The notes: a model not told the origin generated them from the letters alone. A DNA stretch of 64,000 bases from Gordonibacter sp. 28C (GCF_003339845.1 NZ_PPTR01000003.1:62001-126000), one strand, 5' to 3'. Shown: positions 15,909 through 25,388, counted from the first letter of the stretch. A program made the numbers and translations.

Positions 15909-18124
15909 TACAGATCACCTCTTCCGGGATAGACTTTGACAAGAGAAGAACGCATGGGCGTCGCCCCATAGCCGGGCTCGGCGGGCGTTGAGGGAATCAG
16001 GACGTTTCCGTTCGCCTTGTCCCAGCCGTACCCGGGAAGACCGAGCTCCTTGCACTCGTCACGCCAACCGGGACGAGGAACGCCGATCACGCCCTCCTTG
16101 ATCTCGCGCGTGACGTACGCCTTCGAGATCATGTGGCCCACGCGAGACTCGACGGTCATCCATTCCCCATCGGTGATGCCGTACTTGCGGGCATCGTTGG
16201 GGTGGATCATCACAAACGGGTCGGGGTACATCTTTCGCTGGGCGGGGGTATTGGTCCATGCGGAATGGAAGAAAGAGTAGATGCGAATGCCCGTGACGAC
16301 AACAAGAGGATACTCTTCTGCCAGTTCAGGCGTCGAGATCGGAGATTCCGCAGGCTCTTCGAAATCGGGAAGAGGATCGTAGCCGAAAGCGGCCAACGAC
16401 TCGCACCAAAACTCGATGCGACCGGACGGAGTCGGAACTCCCGGCGAGCCGTCGGGGCGCAGCAGGCCCTTCTCGTATTTCTTCTCGACGAGCTCGCCCT
16501 GCTCCCCGCCGGGCTCGGTCGAGCGCCACTTCTCAGACTGGAACTCGTCCCAGGTCAAATCGAAGCCGTAGAACTCCTTCATGCGCCACAGCACCATCTC
16601 CTGAACGTCGTTCCACCACCAATTGTCAGGATCGATGCGCTTTCCCCACTCCAGGAAGAACTCCCAGTCGCACCAGCACTCGCCCGGCGGGTCGACCGCT
16701 TTGTCGAACGTGAACAGGAAGTTTCCGTCGAGCTCCTCGTCGTATGAGTAACGTTCCGACCAGTCGGCCGAAGGCAGCACCATGTCGGCGATCTTGGCGG
16801 TCGGCGACATGTAGAAGTCCTTCACGCACACGAAGTCGAGGTTGGACGAGGTCATGGCCTGGTACGTGAGGTTGGTGTTCTCGTAGCAGAGCAGCGGGTC
16901 GTTTGCGATGGCGATGTACGCCTTGATCGGGCGAGGCTCGCCGGTGATGATCGCGTTGAACACGGCATGCGGGTCGTTCGAACGGCCGAACGACTTGTAC
17001 AGCGGATGCTCCTCGCCGCCGAACGTGAACAGGTCGGGGCGCCCCGGATCCTTCGTCGAGTCCCAGAGCGTGATCTTGTCGTCCAGCATGACCGAGAAGG
17101 ACAGCGGAACGGGAATGCCGCCCTTCACGTCGAGATACCCGAGCATGCCCTGCAAGCAGGCGATGGAGCGCCCGTTCTGTATGGCGTTCGTGTGCATGCA
17201 CCCCGGCCCAAGGCCGATGCACATGCCAACGGGGCCCCAGTTGCCCATGTACTCTGCCGCGAGGCGGATGTCGTCTGCGTCCACCTGGCAAATCTCGGCG
17301 GCGCGTTCGGGAGTCCAATCCTTCACGCGCTCGGCAAGCTCGTCGAAGCCATACGTCCATTTCTCGATGAACTCGGGATCGTACCATTTGTTCTCGATGA
17401 TCTCGTGCATGAACGCCATCGCCAGAGCGGCATCGGTTCCGGGACGAGGCTGCAAAGCGACGTCTGCATGCTTCGCCATGTCGTGGAAGCGAACGTCGAT
17501 AACGATGAGCTTCGTCGTTCCCTCCGCCTGGTTCTTGAAAACCTCCTTGCACCAAGCAGTTTCCATCGCGGGATTCTGACCCCACAGTACGGCGCAATGA
17601 GCATTGCGCATATCGCCAGCGGCAGAGCTGAACACGCCGAGGGTAAAAGCGTTCGGAAGGATATGCGGCATGAGGCACACGTGGGTCGGAACGAGAGACC
17701 AACCTTCGAGACCCAGCGAGGAATTCAACCGGCAGTGCCAATGATTGGCCACACGGCCCGTGCCCTGGCCCGTGATGATTGCCTCGGGGCCGTATTCGGC
17801 CTTGATGCGCATGCATTCGTCGGCAATGATGTCCATCGCCTCGTCCCAGCTGATGCGCTCGAACTCGCTCTTGCCGCGGTTCTCGGGGTGGCGATCCCCC
17901 TTGGGATCCCAGTCCACGCGCTTCATCGGATAGAGCAAGCGCCCGTCAAGATTGTTGTGGATCTCGCGTTCGGACATGCCTGAGCCGCAGATCACGCCCT
18001 TCGACTTGATGTTGTCGGGGTCGCCCTCGACCTTCACAATCTGATTGTCCTCATCCGAATAGACAAGGACGCCACAGCGTGCATGGCAGGTCGTGCACAT
18101 AGTACGCGTTTTCTTCAGTGCCAT
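15908..18124 (-). CDS. Molybdopterin (bis-MGD) oxidoreductase large subunit, cytoplasmic
   Basis: 738 residues. N-terminal [4Fe-4S] motif CxxCxxxC at C10, C13, C17 with C46 as fourth ligand, then the DMSO-reductase-family catalytic domains (RISWDEAMDIIADEC, GLGPGCMHTN, KDFYMSPTAKIADMVLPSADWSE) and a C-terminal dinucleotide-binding domain (IHPNDARKYGITDGEWM). No twin-arginine signal, so it acts in the cytoplasm. The Mo ligand cannot be assigned by eye. With a small Fe-S subunit and flanking MFS carriers the setting resembles the soluble catechol dehydroxylases of Gordonibacter and transhydroxylases; substrate unproven. Start chosen at the ATG with AGGAGAGGAG upstream. Confidence 0.92.
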   Translation of the reverse strand: MALKKTRTMCTTCHARCGVLVYSDEDNQIVKVEGDPDNIKSKGVICGSGMSEREIHNNLDGRLLYPMKRVDWDPKGDRHPENRGKSEFERISWDEAMDIIADECMRIKAEYGPEAIITGQGTGRVANHWHCRLNSSLGLEGWSLVPTHVCLMPHILPNAFTLGVFSSAAGDMRNAHCAVLWGQNPAMETAWCKEVFKNQAEGTTKLIVIDVRFHDMAKHADVALQPRPGTDAALAMAFMHEIIENKWYDPEFIEKWTYGFDELAERVKDWTPERAAEICQVDADDIRLAAEYMGNWGPVGMCIGLGPGCMHTNAIQNGRSIACLQGMLGYLDVKGGIPVPLSFSVMLDDKITLWDSTKDPGRPDLFTFGGEEHPLYKSFGRSNDPHAVFNAIITGEPRPIKAYIAIANDPLLCYENTNLTYQAMTSSNLDFVCVKDFYMSPTAKIADMVLPSADWSERYSYDEELDGNFLFTFDKAVDPPGECWCDWEFFLEWGKRIDPDNWWWNDVQEMVLWRMKEFYGFDLTWDEFQSEKWRSTEPGGEQGELVEKKYEKGLLRPDGSPGVPTPSGRIEFWCESLAAFGYDPLPDFEEPAESPISTPELAEEYPLVVVTGIRIYSFFHSAWTNTPAQRKMYPDPFVMIHPNDARKYGITDGEWMTVESRVGHMISKAYVTREIKEGVIGVPRPGWRDECKELGLPGYGWDKANGNVLIPSTPAEPGYGATPMRSSLVKVYPGRGDL

Positions 18125-18349
18125 TGCTTCTCCTCTCCTTCCAGTGTTTGGCAAACGGTCAACTTGACAGATCGTTTGCATCAGTTCCCCCCAACCAAGA
18201 ACTCTTGCATTGGCCCCACAACCGTCCACGTGAGTTCATGACCTCCCGAGGACTTCAAGCTTGGTGGCCAGAACCCCTCCCGCATTGCGCGCCGAACGCA
18301 GAAGGGGCGGGAACGCATAACAGGGCAGTGCTTCTCAAAACCCAGGGCC

Positions 18350-19621
18350 TCAACCCTCGCTTCCCTGGCTTCGCCGCTCGCCCTTCGTCTTCCTCATGGG
18401 GCTTGTGGCAACCGCCACCAACATGAAGCCCATCGTCACAAGAGCGGCTACCGCAAGCACCACGAAGGCATTGAAGTAACCGAGCATGCCGATGACGATC
18501 GACAGGCCGAACAAAACCGTAACGGCGCCTGCGTAATAGCCGGCCATTCCCGCAGAGTTGATGCCCGTGTAGTCCTTCATGCCGTACAAGTCGGGAACGA
18601 ACAAACCTGGGATCATCGTCGCGTACGAGATGAAGGCGCAGAATACGATGCCGATTATTGCTAGCGGGAACAACTGCGTCTGACTCCAGACAAGCAAGCA
18701 GACGATGCCGACGGCGAAACCGAGGTAGATCACGATGCTCATGGCCTTTGCGCCAATCTTCTTCAAAATGAAGCCCGACGCAAGCTTGAGGAATGCAGAG
18801 GTGAACGTGTAGACGCTGAGCATCGCCGCCGCAGTCGTCGCGGCCATCCCGAACGAAGCGTAGTAAACGCTCGCGTATGACGTTATACCCGACGCGCACC
18901 AGGCAACAAGGAACATCGCAATAAGGAAGCAGTAAATCGAAGCGCTCTTTTTAAGGGTCTCTGCAAAAGTGAATCCAGGTAGCTCGGGCGCGGCCTGGCT
19001 TGTCCCAGCCGCCTCATCGGATTCCTGCGCTTTCGCAGAAACCTTGCGACGAGGAATCTTCCCGATAAGGACTAAGTTGCAAAAAACGCCGATCGCAACG
19101 ATACCCACAGCATAGATGGTAAACAGCTGCGGATAAGGCATGACATTAAGCAAAACCGAAGTGACGGCCATCCAAATGGCAATGAGCAACGCCGCAAGGC
19201 CGCCTACGACGCCGAATGCCTTCTGGGTGTTTTCTTTGAAAAAAACAGCAACGACACCGCCCGCTGCAGCATAGGTCGCGAACGCAAGCACAATGCCGTT
19301 TAGTATATTCGCGATAATCCAAAGCACGAACGAGGTCGCGGTTCCCACCATGTACATGGTGAGCGCGCTGCAAACCGAGCCGATGAGCATGCACCATTTC
19401 GGGGAAATGATGTCGATGATCTTGATGCCCACCGCGCTCATGGCGAACGAGAGGATCGTCGCAACCGTCGGCCCGATCATAAAGGTGGTGAGACTCACCT
19501 GCATGCCTTCGAGCAAAAACGGGACGATGGCGTTCATGACCGACGTACCGCCCGAGGCGCTTGCCAGAATGAGCGTCACTCCGACCGCTGCGGAAATCCT
19601 TTTTCCCTTGCTGTAGCCCAT
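18350..19621 (-). CDS. MFS transporter upstream of the molybdopterin enzyme
   Basis: 423 residues with about 12 membrane spans and a central charged loop (~200-225, KVSAKAQESDEAAGTSQ). AAAGGGGATG precedes the ATG. Distinct from the carrier at 14117-15424, so the molybdopterin genes are bracketed by two different carriers. It is the first gene of the minus-strand block and faces the divergent LysR gene. The 225-base gap to the molybdopterin gene has no further gene but could hold a second promoter. Substrate unknown; an aromatic or organic acid is plausible from context only. Confidence 0.85.
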   Translation of the reverse strand: MGYSKGKRISAAVGVTLILASASGGTSVMNAIVPFLLEGMQVSLTTFMIGPTVATILSFAMSAVGIKIIDIISPKWCMLIGSVCSALTMYMVGTATSFVLWIIANILNGIVLAFATYAAAGGVVAVFFKENTQKAFGVVGGLAALLIAIWMAVTSVLLNVMPYPQLFTIYAVGIVAIGVFCNLVLIGKIPRRKVSAKAQESDEAAGTSQAAPELPGFTFAETLKKSASIYCFLIAMFLVAWCASGITSYASVYYASFGMAATTAAAMLSVYTFTSAFLKLASGFILKKIGAKAMSIVIYLGFAVGIVCLLVWSQTQLFPLAIIGIVFCAFISYATMIPGLFVPDLYGMKDYTGINSAGMAGYYAGAVTVLFGLSIVIGMLGYFNAFVVLAVAALVTMGFMLVAVATSPMRKTKGERRSQGSEG

Positions 19622-20285
19622 GATGATTCATCCCCTTTCTTCAACTGCGCTTGATTGACGAAGCTTTTCGAATCCCCATCGATGCGCTTCACGGAATCGA
19701 GAACGGTTGCGAACACCTTTTCGGAACCTTCAAAACCATAGCCCCCTCCTTTTCTGCTTGACCTGTATTACCCGATATCACCGTTCGCACCTGCACGGCG
19801 TTCGGCACGTGCAGGCTAACGAGCGAAAAGCCTTTTTGAGCAGAGTCGTGTTCGCCAGCGACGATCCCTTCCCCGCGAAAAAAAGTGCACGAAACCAGCC
19901 CCTTATGGGTTCGTTTCTTTCGGGCGAAATAGGATGTGGTACGTCGAATAGCCGATTAATGCATCGAACTCGCGGTGCTTTCGTTAAAGCCCATGAGACG
20001 ATTGTAAGGACTTCGCCCGGAACAATCCAACAGGGTTTGCTTCGGGCGAAGCGATACCAAAGGTTTCTACCTCATCGGCTCAGACGCCTCCATCGAAGAC
20101 TATAACGCTTATAGAAATCGCAGATAACAAGCTGATTTTATTAAAAACCGATTTCTTTCGACAACTTTTTGTTCCGTTTATGCCCAACCTAATGGAGTTT
20201 GATAATTCGGAAATAACCGATAGAATGAATAAAACTCGTACCATGGAAACATTGCTTTCGAATTGGCATGAGCTAGGGGGCAATC
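19622..20285. other. Divergent regulatory region between MFS gene and LysR gene
   Basis: 664 bases, noticeably more AT-rich than the surroundings (especially 20090-20280), with no credible gene. It must hold the promoter of the carrier/molybdopterin operon and the LysR binding sites; only the LysR promoter is clear. Confidence 0.6.
20199..20226 (+). promoter_or_regulatory. Sigma-70-type promoter of the LysR gene
   Basis: TTGATA (20199-20204) and TAGAAT (20221-20226) with a 16-bp spacer; each matches consensus at 5 of 6 positions. The ATG at 20286 follows about 52 bases after the expected start, with AGGGGG as ribosome site. Confidence 0.65.
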
Positions 20286-21238
20286 ATGCGCATCGAAGTT
20301 CTTGAGTACTTCTTGGAAATTGCCGACTGCAAATCTTTCTCGCAAGCCTCGGACAAGCTTTTCATTTCACAGCAAGGATTAAGCAAATCCATGCGTGCGC
20401 TTGAGAGGGAACTCGGTATCACCCTGTTTCGAAAAAGGGGAAGGGGGATCGAGCTAACCGAAGAAGGATCAGTGCTGAAATCGCATGCTTTGGAAATAGT
20501 GCGGCAAAACGACGATTTGCGCGAACGTCTTTTCAAGCTACAAGTCAATCGCTCAGGATCGAACGAGACCGTGTCCGTATATGCGACTTCGTATGTTTGC
20601 AACGCGATATACAACTTGCTCGACAATGAGCTGAGTGAATACGGGTTGGATAACTGCACAATTAGCGAATGCGAGCTCAACGAGATAATCTCGGCTATCG
20701 ACCGTGGCGAAACCGGCTTCGGTCTCGTCAACATCCTCGAGAAAGACGTGAAGCAACTCGAAGAATTTCCGTACCTTCAATTCACTCCGCTTCTTTCGAT
20801 GAAAATCACCGTCAGGGCCTCAAAGAATCTAGCCCCCCCCCCCCGTCGCGAAGCGGCGTGCTTACCCTAGAGCAACTGTCGAAGCTTCCCTTGGCCTATT
20901 TCAACGAACCGGTACTCAACAAATTCGTCAAACGGGCTTTCGAGGAATCTGACTTGGAGTACCCAACACTAATCCTGCACAGCACCAATATCGAGCGGAT
21001 TAACTCCCTCGTGAGAAGCTCAAAAGCGGTCACCTTCAGCGATACTTTCACTCAGTCGATGAGAAAGCACTCGGACGATACGCTTTTGCTCGATCTGGAG
21101 CCATCGCAGTGGTTCCATGTGGGAGTCCTCGAGAGTCCCGCCCTGAAGAACAACGCCGGCCAGCGCGCCTATGTTCAGCAGCTCCGCGCCTTAATCGGAT
21201 TCAAGCACCGGCACTACCTCACCAAGTACACCGTTTAG
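20286..21238 (+). pseudogene. LysR-family regulator, frame broken in a 12-C tract (possible phase-variable gene)
   Basis: The first part (20286-20870) encodes a typical LysR winged helix-turn-helix (MRIEVLEYFLEIADCKSFSQ, then QQGLSKSMRALERELGITLF) and the start of the effector domain. Frame is lost at the C-run 20833-20844; the rest of the effector domain (SRSGVLTLEQLSKLPLAYF... to 21238) continues in the +2 frame. With 13 or 10 C the two halves join to a ~317-residue protein of normal LysR length, and both halves look intact otherwise. So this is either a slipped-strand OFF state, a recent null allele, or a sequencing error. It would regulate the divergent carrier/molybdopterin operon. Confidence 0.8.
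20833..20844. repeat. Homopolymer tract of 12 C
   Basis: Twelve consecutive C inside the LysR coding sequence at about codon 183. It shifts the frame so that translation ends at 20870. Confidence 0.9.
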
Positions 21239-21389
21239 GATTGTTTTAAACTATGCGCTTGCCACATGCGCCCTAAACGGTCGCCGACCAAACGCATGCA
21301 GGAATCCTTATTCGTCGGTATGCGCGTCGACGAGCCGCAGGTTGATTGCATCAAAAGCTTCTAAAAGCCGCACAAGGTTTCTGCGAAAC

Positions 21390-21427
21390 GAATAACGGCG
21401 ACCGCAAGGCCGTCGCTATTCGTTTTC
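21390..21427. terminator. Bidirectional stem-loop between LysR and the rubredoxin fusion
   Basis: GAATAACGGCGACC pairs with GGCCGTCGCTATTC (a few mismatches) around a short loop and is followed by GTTTTC on the plus strand. It lies between convergent genes and can end both. Confidence 0.6.
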
Positions 21428-21477
21428 GAGGATCGTTATCCGATGCTCAAAGCTTTTGATACAACCCCGTCTGCCCG

Positions 21478-22143
21478 CTACACCTCCACGCGCTCGAACA
21501 TGTCCTTCCCCACGCCGCAGACGGGGCAGACGAAGTCGTCGGGCAGCTCGTCGACGTACTCCATATGGCCGCACACGGTGCAGCGCCAGGCGTACTTCGG
21601 CGCGGGCGCGCCGCCGGCCGCCGGGGCGGGCTGCTGCTCCGGCAGGTAGCTGGACGCCTTCGGCGGGGTCTTGCCGCCCTTCACCTGATGGTAGTACGCG
21701 TAGGTCATAGGCTCGCAGGAGCCCAGCTTCTCGGCCTCCTCCACCTCGCCCACGAACAGGATGTGCGTGCCCAGGTCCACCTCCTGCACCACGCGCACGG
21801 AGAAGTGGGCGCACGCCTGCTCGGCCACGTACGGGATGCCGGCGGAGTCCATGGCCACGGAGCACGCGGAGAACTTGTCGCGGTCGTTGCTGCAATGGAA
21901 GCCGAAGTTGCCGATGAGCTCCATGGTGGCCTCCTGCGAGAGGCACGCCGCCTCGAAACGGCCGGCCTCGCGGACGACGGCCGTGGTGGCGTTCTCCTTG
22001 TTCAGCGCGACGCTGGCCTGAAGCGGCGTCGAAGTCACCTGGGCGAACGTGTTGGCGACGCAGCCGGCCGCCTTGTCCCCCGCTTTCGACGAGATGACGT
22101 AGAGCCCGTAGCTCAGGCTGAAGAACGCGGTGTTGTCGATCAT
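21478..22143 (-). CDS. Flavin reductase-rubredoxin fusion (Hrb-type)
   Basis: 221 residues. Residues ~1-160 are a flavin-reductase-like FMN domain ([13 protein letters not shown]..., [21 protein letters not shown]); after a Pro/Ala linker, residues ~184-221 are a rubredoxin with CTVCG and CPVCG binding one iron. Such high-molecular-weight rubredoxins pass electrons from NAD(P)H to oxygen- or peroxide-reducing enzymes in anaerobes, which suits the desulfoferrodoxin at 50339. Start ATG at 22143 with GAAGGGA upstream. Confidence 0.9.
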   Translation of the reverse strand: MIDNTAFFSLSYGLYVISSKAGDKAAGCVANTFAQVTSTPLQASVALNKENATTAVVREAGRFEAACLSQEATMELIGNFGFHCSNDRDKFSACSVAMDSAGIPYVAEQACAHFSVRVVQEVDLGTHILFVGEVEEAEKLGSCEPMTYAYYHQVKGGKTPPKASSYLPEQQPAPAAGGAPAPKYAWRCTVCGHMEYVDELPDDFVCPVCGVGKDMFERVEV

Positions 22144-22210
22144 GGAAGTCCCTTCCGCCGCCGGCCGCACGCGGCCCCGGCAAATCCCCGGTCAAGTGCT
22201 CTCTCTGCCA

Positions 22211-22876
22211 TTAATGATACTCGTTATCAATAAGAGTTGCAAGGCCGAACGCACGGCGAACGGCGGTGCGGGCGGCGTCGTCGGGCGCGAGGGGCTCGCA
22301 ACCGCCCCATGCGGTGGCGAAGCGCTCGCGCGCGCAGCCGAGCAGCCGCTCGCGCACGACGACGACGGCGTGCGGGCACACCGCCGTCGGGCCGCGGTCC
22401 AGCAGGTCGACCGCCGAGGTGAGCCCGCAGCCGCGCTCCAGCTCCAGCCGTCCCAGCTCGTCCACCACCAACAGCCCCGGCCGCCCCTCGCCGGCGGCGA
22501 TGCGGCGCGCGAGCGCCTCGAAGTGCGCGTTCACGCGGTCGATGGCCTCGTCGGGTATCTCCCAGGCGAGCCGAGCTGCCGCGCTCTGGCTGGCGGGGTC
22601 GAACGCGCCCTCGCGCCGGGCCAGGTCGCGCCGCCGCGCGAAGGACAGGCGCTCGCCCTGCGGCAGCAGCACGTTGTCGATGCCCAGCTTCTCGTAGTCG
22701 CCCTGCCCCGACCCGAGGGGCCGGTCCTCCGCAGGCTCCCCCGGCTCGCGGCGGCGCCAGACGCCGGGCGCCACCACGCCCCGAGCCTCCACGCCGTCGC
22801 CCGCCAGCTCCGCCAACGTGCGCTCGAGCCAGCGCGACTTGCCCGTCTGCACGTCCCCCGTCAAGATGAACAGCAT
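22211..22876 (-). CDS. P-loop NTPase of the THEP1 type
   Basis: 221 residues. Walker A GDVQTGKS is at 7-14 and a Walker B-like strand GLLVVDELGRLEL lies near 138-150, the latter wording being typical of THEP1-like nucleoside-triphosphatases. Relatives occur beside molybdenum-related and DUF364 genes; here a DUF364 gene is divergently transcribed next door. Start ATG at 22876 with AAGGGG upstream. Function is not established. Confidence 0.75.
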   Translation of the reverse strand: MLFILTGDVQTGKSRWLERTLAELAGDGVEARGVVAPGVWRRREPGEPAEDRPLGSGQGDYEKLGIDNVLLPQGERLSFARRRDLARREGAFDPASQSAAARLAWEIPDEAIDRVNAHFEALARRIAAGEGRPGLLVVDELGRLELERGCGLTSAVDLLDRGPTAVCPHAVVVVRERLLGCARERFATAWGGCEPLAPDDAARTAVRRAFGLATLIDNEYH

Positions 22877-23001
22877 GGTCTGCGCCCCTTCCTCGTTTCT
22901 CCTTGACGATGTATTATAGTGCAACAGGTATAAGATTGCCGCCGCACCGGACGACGACGAAGGCCCGGGCCGACGACGCAACGCAAGGAGGAACGAACGC
23001 C
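22877..23001. promoter_or_regulatory. Divergent promoter region, NTPase and DUF364 genes
   Basis: A TATAAT on the minus strand (22918-22913) points toward the NTPase gene. On the plus strand TTGACG (22903) and TATAAG (22929) are 20 bp apart, too long for a confident call. Assignment tentative. Confidence 0.35.
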
Positions 23002-23862
23002 ATGGGATGCCCCGAGAAGGACTGCTGCGCGAACAACCCGGAGAACGACGTCATAAGCTTCCCCGGCACGGAGGACCACGACACGCCGTGGAAGTTCTAC
23101 AACCACCTGATAGGGGGCATTCCCGAAGACATCGTGGTGCGCGACTACTGCCTGGGCACGCACTGGTCCTACGTGGAGGCCGACTGCGGCATGGGCGTGA
23201 GCTTCACGTGCAAAGGCGGCGCGAAGCGCGCGTACACGCTCGATATGCGCGGGTTGCCGCTGCGCACGGTGGCCCAGCTGGCGAAGTCGTGGTGCTTCGA
23301 GGAGGCCACGCTGGGCGTGGCGGCCATCAACGCCTACTACGCGCGCAAAGAGCTGCTGGACCCGCTGGGCGCGACGTACGACGAGCCGGTCGAGCTGCCC
23401 GACGGCACCATCCGCAAGATGGACGCCTTCGAGCTGTACCGTCCGCGCATCGAGGCGCATCCACGCAGGAACGTGACGGTGGTGGGCCACTTCCCCCACG
23501 TCGACCGCATCGCCGAGTACGCGAACCTCACCGTGCTGGAGCGCAACTGCACGCAGGCGCTCGACACGCCCGACCCCGCCTGCGAGTACGTGCTGCCCAA
23601 GACCGACTTCGCGTTCGTTACCGGCGTCACCATCATCAACAAGACGGCCCCGCGCCTGCTGGATTTGACGAAGAACGCCACCACCGTGTTCGTGGGCCCC
23701 AGCGTGGTCATGTCGCCCTTCCTGTTCGACTGGGGCGCTGACATGCTGGCAGGCAGCGTGGTGGCCGACCCCGAGAAGGTGCGCTTCGCCGTGAAGAACG
23801 GCTCCGGCCAGTTCTTCGGCGAGGCCCTGCAGATGACGGGCATCACGCGGCAGCAGGCGTAA
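23002..23862 (+). CDS. DUF364/DUF4213-family protein
   Basis: 286 residues with a Cys-rich N-terminus (CPEKDCC). The middle LRTVAQLAKSWCFEEATLGVAAINAYY matches DUF4213 (enolase-like N-domain) and the second half VTVVGHFPHVDRI ... TDFAFVTGVTIINKTAPRLL ... VFVGPSVVMSPFLFDWG the Rossmann-like DUF364 domain, thought to act in heavy-metal or metal-chelate metabolism. AGGAGG precedes the ATG at 23002. The divergent THEP1-like NTPase is a plausible functional partner. Confidence 0.85.
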   Translation: MGCPEKDCCANNPENDVISFPGTEDHDTPWKFYNHLIGGIPEDIVVRDYCLGTHWSYVEADCGMGVSFTCKGGAKRAYTLDMRGLPLRTVAQLAKSWCFEEATLGVAAINAYYARKELLDPLGATYDEPVELPDGTIRKMDAFELYRPRIEAHPRRNVTVVGHFPHVDRIAEYANLTVLERNCTQALDTPDPACEYVLPKTDFAFVTGVTIINKTAPRLLDLTKNATTVFVGPSVVMSPFLFDWGADMLAGSVVADPEKVRFAVKNGSGQFFGEALQMTGITRQQA

Positions 23863-23890
23863 GGCGGCCCGCCCGAAACGAAACGGAAAA

Positions 23891-23929
23891 CGAGGGGCCC
23901 GCGCCGAACGACATGGCGCGGGCCCCTCG
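23891..23929. terminator. Strong bidirectional terminator
   Basis: Perfect 15-bp stem (CGAGGGGCCCGCGCC with its complement) and 9-base loop; on the minus strand it is followed by GTTTTCC. A second imperfect hairpin (about 23945-24002) lies next to it. Together they separate the DUF364 gene from the end of the 14-kb surface operon. Confidence 0.75.
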
Positions 23930-24030
23930 CGCGTGCAAGGGGAAAAGCCGCCCGTCCGCGCGATTCAGGGGGCTTTCGGCTTAAGAGGCGGACGGGGGCT
24001 TCAGATGAAGGCGAACGGAGGCGGGAGGCG

Positions 24031-25230
24031 CTACCCCCGGTACGGCGGGTAGCTATTGCCCAGGAGGTCCTTGATCTCGTCTTCGGAGGGCTCGACCCAG
24101 TAGAACAGCCGATAGAACTCGCGCGCCACCTGTACCATGTCCACGTCGTAGCGGTCGGGGTACAGCATGTTGGCCACCCATTGCACGCCCAGGAAGCGGT
24201 TGACTCCGGGAGGACGGTCGAGCCAGGCGAAGGGAACAGAGGGCATGGCGTACACGCGACCGCTCCGAGTGGCGGGGATCTGCGCCCAGTTCTTGTTCGA
24301 GCGTATGTCCTCCACGGCACCGCCCATGTTTTCGTAATCCCAAGAGATGATCACATCGGGAGACCACGCCATTACCTGTTCCAACGATACGTTCGACATG
24401 CCCAAGCCCTCGTTCTCGGGAACCGCGGCCACGTTGTTGGCCCCTGCGACAGCCAGCACGAGCGCATGCTGCGAGGCATCGGGCTCGGTCTGCAGGCCTT
24501 CGGGACCCTCGGCGTAATACAACGATATTTTCTCGTCTTCGGGAATCCCGTCAACGGCAGCAGTGACCCGTTCGTACACGTCCGAGCAATACGCGGCGAG
24601 CTTCGAAGCGCGATCCTCGCGCCCTAAGATAGAACCCAGCATGGAATAGCAGTCGGATATCCTATCCATCGAGCCGTCCAGCAGGCACACGGGTATGTTG
24701 GTGGAGTCCTGAAGCTTCTGAGCCTCGGAGATATTTGCCTCGGTAAGCCCAATGGCCGAAATGGAAAACACCAGCTGAACCCCTTCGACCATGAGCATCT
24801 CGCGGTTTATTTCGCCATCGCCGGAAAGAGAGCCCATGTACGCCAGCTCGTTGACCTCTTCGGGCAAGTATTGAAGCTGCCTCTTGGTGAACTGGATGGC
24901 CGTACCGGCGAGCAGCTCGGGGTTCAAGGTGAAGCAGAACACTTGAGCAAGGCCGCTAGTAAAGTACACTTTCTCCAATTTGCTGGGCGTGGGTATCTCC
25001 AGTTCACGGCCAACATGATCGGAAATGGTACGCTCGCCGGTCACGGCTTCCCCGAAACTCTCGCAGCTCGAAAGCACCGGAGCCGCCATGGTCAACAACA
25101 GTCCCGCGCCCAACGCTTTCACGAACGCGCGACGTCCCATGATTGAAACGGGCTCTCCCCAAACGTTGTCGCGCCCTTCGGAAAGGGTCTCTTCTCGGAC
25201 GCGATCGCCCGATAACCGATCGTCGGTCAT
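24031..25230 (-). CDS. Metal-chelate/cobalamin-type ABC substrate-binding protein, last gene of the surface operon
   Basis: 399 residues. A ~30-residue hydrophilic N-terminal extension precedes RRAFVKALGAGLLLTMAAP and a lipobox VLSSC, so it is probably Tat-exported and lipid-anchored. The mature part is a class III binding protein (DHVGRELEIPTP opening, DVIISWDYENM, RPPGVNRFLGVQW near the end). Closely similar along its whole length to the protein at 40192-41316 (shared YFTSGLAQVFCFT and AEGPEGLQTEP). A strong GAGGAGGA site fixes the ATG at 25230. Ligand unknown: siderophore, haem or corrinoid are candidates. It uses no adjacent permease, so probably shares the importers at 41-46 kb. Confidence 0.88.
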   Translation of the reverse strand: MTDDRLSGDRVREETLSEGRDNVWGEPVSIMGRRAFVKALGAGLLLTMAAPVLSSCESFGEAVTGERTISDHVGRELEIPTPSKLEKVYFTSGLAQVFCFTLNPELLAGTAIQFTKRQLQYLPEEVNELAYMGSLSGDGEINREMLMVEGVQLVFSISAIGLTEANISEAQKLQDSTNIPVCLLDGSMDRISDCYSMLGSILGREDRASKLAAYCSDVYERVTAAVDGIPEDEKISLYYAEGPEGLQTEPDASQHALVLAVAGANNVAAVPENEGLGMSNVSLEQVMAWSPDVIISWDYENMGGAVEDIRSNKNWAQIPATRSGRVYAMPSVPFAWLDRPPGVNRFLGVQWVANMLYPDRYDVDMVQVAREFYRLFYWVEPSEDEIKDLLGNSYPPYRG

Positions 25231-25286
25231 AGCTTGTCCTCCTCCTCGAACGATGCGCCGCTTGCGCCGCCGGATCGCACCGCAAT

Positions 25287-25338
25287 GAGCGTTTTGCCGG
25301 AAAGCACGCTATGTGGCGCGCCTTCCGGCAAAACGCTC
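25287..25338. repeat. Perfect 16-bp inverted repeat in the surface operon
   Basis: GAGCGTTTTGCCGGAA (25287-25302) and its exact complement (25323-25338) with a 20-base loop, between the lipoprotein stop and the start of the binding-protein gene. No U-tract on the minus strand. Could be an RNA processing or partial-termination hairpin, or a repressor site. Confidence 0.7.
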
Positions 25339-25388
25339 TCAACGCGTGCAGCGGCGGAAGCCGCGATTCAGCGGCTCCGCTGCTGCGT

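Noticed and set aside
19707-20105. 132-residue plus-strand frame in the LysR upstream region
   Set aside because: No ribosome site, no recognisable features, and lies in the AT-rich regulatory spacer.
22903-23001. N-terminal extension of the DUF364 protein
   Set aside because: It starts in the divergent promoter region; the ATG at 23002 has AGGAGG at proper spacing.
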